DNA of 31,477 bases from Funneliformis mosseae (lineage: Eukaryota > Glomeromycota > Glomeromycetes > Glomerales > Glomeraceae). The stretch lies in the NCBI GenBank assembly GCA_910592005.1, contig CAJVPP010000479.1, positions 1 through 31,477 on the forward strand, in the 5' to 3' direction. Made by a program: the position numbers and the translations under genes. The notes beneath the pieces were generated by a model. The model was not told the DNA's origin. It searched no databases and saw nothing but the letters and a program-made list of their open reading frames with translations. Numbering within the stretch: position 1 is the stretch's first letter; each line of letters starts with the position of its first letter. Positions 24,719 to 31,477 of this stretch are shown in pieces.

Positions 24719-26657
24719 ATGTCTCTTAATATTTTTAAAAACCTTTTTACTAAAGAAGTCTTAGACTTTCAAAAACTAAAAAATTACATTATGCCTGAAC
24801 TTGAAAAAAGAGACTTTGCCATTGCAAAATTTCTCTTTTACAAAACACCAGAAGTTTTCTGGCTTGTCAGGAATAAAGATGACACCTCAATTAGTTGCAA
24901 CAGGTGACAAATAGGTATCACAATGTTACAACGAATTGCAACATTATTAAAATTTAAGTTGCAACAGGTGACAAATAAGCGTCACAATGTTGCAACACCA
25001 TCTTTAGTCAAGAAACTAAATGAAGAATATCTCAAAGCTTTTTCAGCTAAACGTACAGTTCAGAAAATTTTTCTTAATAATAATTTTATAGACAACCTTG
25101 CAAGGTCTTGTGTTTACAACTTTCATGAAACTGGAATGAGTAACCATAGAATTCATAATACAAAAAATATTATCTCAAATATAATTGAAACTGCTCTTCC
25201 CATTAACGAAAATGAAGATATTATTTCAACTATTAATGAAGAGAAATTAAATTCACAAATGGATACACTCAATGACGATGATATGCTTACGGATACAAAT
25301 AATACACAATACAACAATCTTTTTTCATCGCTAATATCTTCTAACACACAACAACCTTCTTCCAAAAATCACAACAAACCGTCACCAAACAACTAAAACA
25401 AAAAGAATAATAAACAAACTTACGCGCCTATTTTACAACAAAACAAAAGTAATAATACTTTAGACGCGTCTGTAGATCATATACACAATAATAACAATAT
25501 TGACACGTCATTACACAATCCAATCAACAACAAACAGAAACAAAAATTACACGAAAAAGATCTTCATCATACTTTAAAAAATTCTTCTCACATGACCCAA
25601 CCTAATAAAAAAGAAAATGTTTTCACGTCACTATTAGCTTTCACTATGCCAGGCAATACTAGAATAGACAAATTAAATTTCTTATCCTCTATTTTTCTCA
25701 TAAACCTGGTTTTGTAAACATTGACTGGAAATTTCACAATGGTAATGCAAACATCTTTATTGAATTTAATAATAGAAAATTTTTATTAGACGCTATAGAC
25801 GATGCTTTGATAAGTTACCAGAGCTTCCATTCAATCTAATTAATGAGGCTCCTTCTCTGAATCTCCATCACAACAATTATACTTATAAATTAAAAACAGT
25901 CCCTAGCAATATTACATAAAAGCATATCAACATAGCTCTTTCTTATTTTAGTTTAATTAACTCCATTGAGGTTCAATATAGAAATCAATACTCTTCGTTA
26001 CATAATGTTATCATCACGTTTGATAAAGTAAAAAAATCACATCAATTAAATACAGCTTGAGCACATAACATAAATGAACAAGTTATAAGATGTACGTATA
26101 TTGATACTTCATTAGAAGAATTAAAAGATAGAAATCGTTACATAGTTAGTTTTAAAGGTTTTATGAATAAAACAACACCAGCTGATGCCTTCTGTACCTT
26201 AAGAGCTTTCAATGCTAGATCATGTTATTTTTATAACAATATCGCCTATACTGCTTTTGCATCTGAAGAAGACATGAATTCTGCATGTTCACAAAGAATT
26301 ATACATAATAAATACAAATTAGATGAAAGACCCAGAGTTCTCAGTCGTTCTTACACACAAGATGAATTAGCCTCTTTATTAGATAATTTTTCTCCTAGAT
26401 CCTCTTCTAACAAATATCAAAGAAATAGACGTACTTCATATAACTATAACCTAAATAAAGGGAAAGACAAAGATATTGAATATACACTACCTACTATACA
26501 GCATATCGAAACTCCTTCTAATGGTATTTCTAATCCCTTAGATTTAATTCTAGCTAAATTACAAGAATTAGACTCAATCAAATCTCATTTGGCAAAATTA
26601 GATTCTCAGATCCTCACCTTTACTAATCACAATGGGCTTATAGCCTGTCGATTATAA
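24719..26657 (+). pseudogene. LINE ORF1 (gag-like), broken
   Basis: The reading begins MSLNIFKNLFTKEVLDFQKL (24719) and runs, through one stop at 24905, into LVKKLNEEYLKAFSAKRTVQ and a long Asn/Thr/Ser-rich linker (to about 25600). After frameshifts a first compact domain reads FVNIDWKFHNGNANIFIEFN (about 25714-25790). It continues through INIALSYFSLINSIEVQYRN to SFKGFMNKTTPADAFCTLRA and NIAYTAFASEEDMNSAC (about 26100-26300), a pattern like the RRM/gag-like RNA-binding region of LINE ORF1 proteins. The tail (KLQELDSIKSHLAKLDSQIL) is helical and may be a coiled coil. A duplicated 39-bp hairpin (24894-24996) lies in the N-terminal part and accounts for the first stop. There is no intact ORF1 product. 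Confidence 0.65.
24894..24996. repeat. Duplicated 39-bp hairpin unit with GTTGCAAC ends
   Basis: Two 39-bp units (24894-24932 and 24958-24996; 64-bp period) each start with GTTGCAACAGGTGACAAATA and end with GTT(A/G)CAAC. In the second unit the outer GTTGCAAC boxes and the inner GTGAC/GTCAC boxes pair with each other around a loop AAATAAGC with one small bulge. The first unit is a mutated copy. The 8-mer GTTGCAAC is itself a perfect palindrome. The repeat lies inside LINE ORF1. Confidence 0.8.
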
Positions 26658-26861
26658 TATACTCCACACCAGGTAAATTACAGCTAAAAAGTATTTCTAC
26701 TGATAACTGGAATACTTCCAATATTAATACAAATATCACCTCTTTTTTAAACAATCAAATTTCCCAATTCTACGATAATAGACAAAACAATATTGATAAG
26801 ATAGATAAAGATATTACATAATTAAATAATAATACATGTAATAACATAATCAAAGGAAACA

Positions 26862-28943
26862 CAATAACTTTTGCTACATACAATATAAGAGGTATAAATA
26901 ATATAACGGATTCTATTAAATCTTCACAAATAATGGAACATTTTACTCACAATAATGTAGACTTTGTCAGTCTTACAGAAACTCATCACAATTCATTGAT
27001 GCTATACAAACATAAACAGGACTAATATTATATAACTTTTTGGAGCTAACCTGATCCACTACAACCTTTTGCAGATGTCGCTCTACTAGTGTTTAAAAAA
27101 TGGAACCAATATATTGTTTCTTCATTTACATCAGACCTATGATTGCTTTACGTAGATTTATATTTGAAAGGATATATTAAACTTAAAATAATTAGCTGCT
27201 ATATCCATACTAATGTAGCTAATCCTAAATGTAAACATGATCATAGACTTCTACAAAGACAAATTTTTAATATACTAGATGAGAGTAATAAACAGCAATA
27301 CCATACAATAATAATGGGAGATTTTAATATAAATATAAATGATTACCATAAACGTTTAAAACTCAATAAAAATCCTGGATGGTGATTCAATCTTGTAGAA
27401 GGATTCTCACACAGAAATTATACAAATCTCCAATTATTATGTAATGATGATATTCTTTCAACTTTCTTTCCGCCACAAAGTATCATCAGAAATTATACAC
27501 CTAAGAGACTTGATGGCATTTTTTGCTCACCAAGTTTCTTTGCTAACCTTCTTTACTGCAGTATTTCAAAACCTTTCATTTATCAATCAGATCATAGGAT
27601 TGTCACGTTATACTTTGCTAATCTGGTGAAATAATAAGAAGCTTAAGCAAGATGTAATAAAACAAAGAGAAAAAAATTTAATTTCGCTACTATAACTGAA
27701 AAAAAATGGAAGTTTTTTGCAGAAGTTATAGACATACAATTCAAATAACACAATATGAATAAACTGCTTCTATTACCTAAATTGTATGATAATATGAATC
27801 GTTTATAAGAACACCTTAGAAATGCCATTCTAACTGCTGCCACCAAATCCATTTTCTATAAATGGATTTTTGCAGATTAAAAGGCCTCTAAACTAAAGGA
27901 ATTAGTAACTTTTTATGATCATATAAAATTATTTAAAAAAATAGTAATAAAATTCAGAGCCGCTAGGATAAATTCAAGAACTTGACCTTTAGAAGATGAA
28001 TGGAATACCAATTTAGAAATCATAAAAAAAGTTATATTCTCTGCAAAACTACCAATAACTCCTTTACCAAATATACTCACCGATTCTAATGTTAAAGAAG
28101 TTAGAAAAACACTTTTGAAAATTTACCATAACTTAAAAGTACTCTCTAAAATTGAAGAGGCTAATATTTCACACTAACGAATCAAACACTTCATAGATCA
28201 ACGTTGCTTACAATATAAATCAAATTCAGATAAAATGATTCAGTTAGCATTAGGATGATCAAAGAAAACTATAGTATTAGATTGTCTCATTATTAAAGAC
28301 GTTGATGAAAAAAGTTCTTTAATTAATAATTCACAGCTTATCAAAGAATATGTTAACAAACATTTTCAAAATTTTGCAATTCCTGATTCACCTGCTACCT
28401 CTCTCTTTAGAAGATGGATCAATCAATATCAACCAAAAGATCATGTTGATGATACTTGGTTTACTAATCTCATGCAACTACCTACCATTGAAGAATTATC
28501 TTTAGTAATCTCTCAACTTCCAAATGATAAAGCCGCTGGTCTATCAGGAATTTATAATGAGATGATAAAATACTTAAGGAACAATACACATCAGCTACTT
28601 TGAAAACTAATTAAAATGTGTTTTGAAATTAATGATATCCCTTTAGAATGGAAGATAGCTCACGTGTATCCTATACCTAAACCTGTGAATTGGGATTGTA
28701 ATATAACAAAAACATGTCCTATCATCTTATTGGATATTACAAAAAAAGTTTTTGTTAAAATTATTACTAATTGACTCTTTAGAATATTTGCTAAACATAA
28801 CGTGCTAAAAGGAAACAATTATGCTGGTCTTTCTGGAGGTTCAACAGAGGATCTGATAAAAATAATGAACCTAATAATTGAGTATGCTATCGAAAATAAA
28901 AAAGACTTATAGATTCTTTTGCAAGATTTGTTCAAGGCTTACT
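26862..28943 (+). pseudogene. LINE ORF2: AP endonuclease plus truncated reverse transcriptase
   Basis: The endonuclease/exonuclease/phosphatase domain is recognised by ITFATYNIRGIN (26862), VDFVSLTETHHN (26960), IIMGDFNININDYH (27310), RLDGIFCSPSFF (27510) and YQSDHRIVTLYF (27590), the expected Asn, Glu, Asp-Phe-Asn and Ser-Asp-His active-site series. A 270-residue linker follows. The reverse transcriptase begins LPNDKAAGLSGIYNEMIKYL (28519), WKIAHVYPIPKP, CPIILLDITKKVFVKII and NNYAGLSGGSTEDLI, and breaks off at LLQDLFKAY (28917-28943), which is motif A just where its catalytic Asp should come. Stops interrupt the frame at many points (for example 27137, 27384, 28183, 28256, 28602, 28774 and 28909). 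Motifs B-E with the YxDD box are absent. Confidence 0.82.
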
Positions 28944-31477
28944 AAAGTTTCGGGCGAAACTGAAATATATCGGCAGGCAAAATTTCTAAAACTTGGCAAA
29001 ATTAATTTCACTATTAATCAGAAAATCGAAATTTCCAAAACTTCCAAAATCTCTTAAACCTCTGAAACTTCTGAAACTTCCGAAACTTCTGGAATTTTAT
29101 GGAACTTTCAGACTTCTGAGATCTTCCAAACCTAAAAAGGAATTTGATTAGCATATATATATATAAATGCGTACTAACTGCGGTTTATTGTTACAACGCG
29201 CAGTTTGTTTATTTTGTTATATAAATATCTAACCTATTATGTCAAGTGAAGACTCTCAAACCTCTTCTCAAGAGTTTATAATTATACCAGATAATATACA
29301 ATAAAAAACAAAAGGTTCTAGTGGCAAGCCAAAGTCGCTTGTATGGGAAATCTATATTAAACAAGGTAAAAAAATATCTGATAGTCACTATGAGACCATT
29401 TGCTTATACTGTAATACCTTTTGGCACAAAGGTTCACCTCAGGTTTTAGAAGCACATCTCGCTAATAACTGTCCCAAAGTTCCAATAGAAATAAAACAGT
29501 TATTTTTAAACTAACTTGCTACAAGAGCTGAAAATTTCATAGATAATCAAAATAAAAAATGAAAATATGATTGCGGAACTAAACAGAAAAAAAATAACAG
29601 ATTTTCATGAAAATTCAAAGATTTCTCTAGAAAAAGTCATGAAATTGACCGAGCATGTGTAAAATCTTTTGTTATATGCAGTATACCTTGGCATGCGATT
29701 GAAAATCCATTTTTTGTGAAATTTTTAAAAACACTACGTTCAGGATACACACCTCCTTCTAAAGAGCAACTTTCCAGTGAACTTTTTGATCAAAAAGTAG
29801 CTATTATAAACAGACAGGTTATTAGGAAGTTACAAAATTCTACAAACTTGACGTTATGTAAGTAATAAAATTATTCAAAATTTAAATTTTTTAATTATTA
29901 ATTGACATAAACCCATTTTATTTTTTAAAATTTAAAGCATGTGACAGGTGGACCAATATGACAAATGAATCAATTTGGAATTTTCTTATTCATATACCTG
30001 CTCATAAAGAATATTTATGGTGTTTAAAGAATTTATCAGATGAAAGTCATACTGGTCTCTTTTTAGCGAATGAAATAGAAGAAGTAATTACAAAAATTGG
30101 GCTAGAAAAATTTTTAGCGATAGTAACGGATGCAGGAGCAAACATTCAAAATGCTCGTAAAATAATTACTGAAAAATATCAAAATATCCTTAATATCCGT
30201 TATATGGCATATGCAATCAATTTAATTTCTAAGGATATATGTAATACTTCTTTTGCAAACAGAATTTTAACTCGATGCAATACAATTGTGACTTTTTTCA
30301 AAAAAAGTCATCAGAAAGGTAATTATTTATAATTTTTTCTAATTTCTTTCATCCCATTAATTATTGTTATAATAAATACTCAAGTTTTTATTTATATTTG
30401 ATAGGTTCAGCATTAAAAAAAGAGGCTGAAAACTGTCAATTAAATGGAGGTGGTTTAAAACGATGGGTCAATACTCGATAGCATACAATGTTTGACTGTG
30501 TTGATTCTATTAAGCGTCATAAAGAAGTTTTAGAGAAGGTAAATATTAAAATTGTTATTTATCTATGTTCATATACTATTTAATTTCTTTAACTTATAAA
30601 ATTATTTTTTATTTATTTACTTTATTATAGTTACGATCTGATTATGCTGATCTCCTTCCATCAGCAGTTTTGTCAGTTTTACGATCTCGTGTCTTTTTTG
30701 ATGATATATATGTATTAGCATTTGCTTTACATCCTATTAAAAAAGCAGTTTTAAGATTAGAATCACAGTCATACACACTTGCGGATTGTTTTATTGGATT
30801 AGCTCAGCTTAGAGTTGTAATAAATAAATTACCTCAAAATGACTATTGTGTTTTCCATCGTCAATGTATTGCAATCTTTAACAAACGTTATATTGAATTT
30901 GCTGATCCAATATACTTATTGTGTTTTTTCTTGCATCTAGATTATAAAGGTTAGTATATTAATCTATTTTTTTTAAAAAAATTAAATATTAAATATTAAT
31001 CTTATTGTTCATTTAGAAATTTGTTAGGCACAAGGGACTTTTCGAGAACTTTTGTTGACTGCAGAAGAAATTTTCAGAAAAATGGGAAAAATAAATTCTG
31101 AATGATGTGAATTAATGCACCAGATGAAATTATTTCGCACATGTCAAATTCCATTTGATATTGATTTAGACAAGTCTGAACTGCTAATTTCTTGGTGAAT
31201 TTCTATGGAAGATAATTTTTCTAAGGGAGAGGATTACTTAGTACAACTAGCAATTAAACTATTCTCAGTTACTCCCCATGCAGCTGGATATGAACGGATT
31301 TGGTCTAATCTTAGCTGGATATATTATAAAAGGAGAGCACAATTAGGGTTAAACAAAGTGGAAAATATGAGGCCTTTGCAGTAGAAAAGTCGGAAACTAT
31401 CGTAAACCTGATTTTGAGATAATTGAGTTTGAAAGTTTTGATCACGCGTAAACAGATCGACAATTCGCAGTAATAAA
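28944..31477 (+). mobile_element. Degraded hAT DNA transposon inserted in the LINE (right end outside)
   Basis: The element begins with a segment carrying the palindrome AGTTTCGGGCGAAACT (28946-28961). A roughly 200-bp zone rich in (C)GAAACTTC/AAACTTCTG repeats (29025-29130) follows, and then a BED/hAT transposase. Short repeated subterminal motifs next to the terminus are usual for hAT transposase binding. The start coincides with the loss of the LINE reading. The right terminal inverted repeat and target duplication are not inside the window, so the exact left end (28942-28946) is inferred. Confidence 0.7.
29239..31400 (+). pseudogene. hAT-family transposase with BED finger and DUF659, broken
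   Basis: The frame begins MSSEDSQTSSQEF (29239). A BED-type zinc finger has SLVWEIYIKQGKK, C-L-Y-C (29401-29412) and HLANNC (29455-29472). A helical segment with PWHAIENPFFVKFLKTLRSG (29690s) precedes an intron-like gap. The DUF659/RNase H-like core starts ACDRWTNMTNESIWNF (about 29938), followed by DESHTGLFLANEIEEVI, LAIVTDAGANIQNARKII and NLISKDIC. The C-terminal dimerisation domain reads LAIKLFSVTPHAAGYERIWS, then RRAQLGLNKVENM (31240-31370), with the family's conserved Glu-Arg-Ile-Trp-Ser. At least four introns are suggested (29858-29937, 30319-30403, 30539-30630, 30950-31027). In-frame stops (for example 29302, 29512, 29561, 30479, 31103 and 31196) make it non-functional. It cannot mobilise itself. 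Confidence 0.82.

Larger units (their letters stand above)
24540..28943 (+). mobile_element. Degraded LINE (non-LTR retrotransposon), 3'-interrupted
   Basis: The order ORF1, then ORF2 with an AP-type endonuclease followed by reverse transcriptase, defines a non-LTR retrotransposon of the two-ORF, APE-bearing kind. Both ORFs carry many stops and frameshifts. The 5' limit is uncertain; short tandem repeats before ORF1 may be its 5' end. The 3' part of the reverse transcriptase, the tail and poly(A) are missing from the window because a hAT element starts at 28944. Reading upstream to downstream, no LTRs, protease or integrase are seen. Confidence 0.8.

Noticed and set aside
24894..24996. CRISPR-like array
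   Set aside because: Only two units, eukaryotic context, and the units are imperfect hairpins inside a retrotransposon ORF.
27643..27852. 69-codon minus-strand frame in the LINE region
   Set aside because: Antisense to the linker of LINE ORF2, with no recognisable domain.

Overview
The window looks like nuclear DNA of a fungus, most plausibly an arbuscular mycorrhizal fungus of the Rhizophagus type (Glomeromycotina). The reasons are very high A+T, many short introns (about 60-110 nt, GT..AG), intron-rich conserved eukaryotic genes, and a repeat-rich half that combines a non-LTR retrotransposon, a BED/hAT DNA transposon and a decayed Crinkler-kinase-type gene. The species assignment is inference; the gene identities rest on reading the spliced translations.

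Left half (1-18.4 kb) is ordinary gene space with seven genes, all of which splice into complete in-frame proteins. On the minus strand are ATP-dependent PEP carboxykinase (608-2543, 538 aa), an extended SDR / NAD-dependent epimerase-dehydratase (6559-8109, 374 aa), calnexin (8618-11315, 567 aa, ten exons), the U5 snRNP GTPase Snu114/EFTUD2 (11685-16145, 979 aa, 18 exons) and the small 2-oxoglutarate dehydrogenase adaptor Kgd4/MRPS36 (16358-16818, 101 aa). On the plus strand are a secreted cysteine-rich, probably GPI-anchored protein (4649-5401, 191 aa) and the tRNA adenosine deaminase subunit Tad3/ADAT3 (16987-18385, 343 aa). KGD4 and TAD3 are divergent and share about 168 bp between start codons.

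Right half (18.4-31.5 kb) has no intact gene. It holds, in order: a minus-strand pseudogene of the Crinkler/protein-kinase-like family (about 19.3-20.9 kb, with a probable Crinkler N-terminal remnant to 21.5 kb); a 3-kb stretch of degenerate tandem repeats, palindromes and low-complexity DNA (21.5-24.6 kb); a degraded LINE with ORF1 (24.7-26.7 kb) and ORF2 with an AP-type endonuclease and the start of a reverse transcriptase (26.9-28.94 kb); and a degraded hAT element (28.94 kb to the window end). The hAT element begins exactly where the reverse-transcriptase reading stops in its first catalytic motif, so it appears to have inserted into the LINE.

The intact genes serve separate core functions (gluconeogenesis, ER folding, splicing, mitochondrial 2-oxoglutarate oxidation, tRNA wobble editing) and do not form a pathway cluster. 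The most unusual points are the sharp switch from gene space to repeat space after TAD3, the decayed effector-like kinase gene, the nested transposons, a duplicated 39-bp hairpin inside LINE ORF1, and an ER-stress-element-like site upstream of calnexin.
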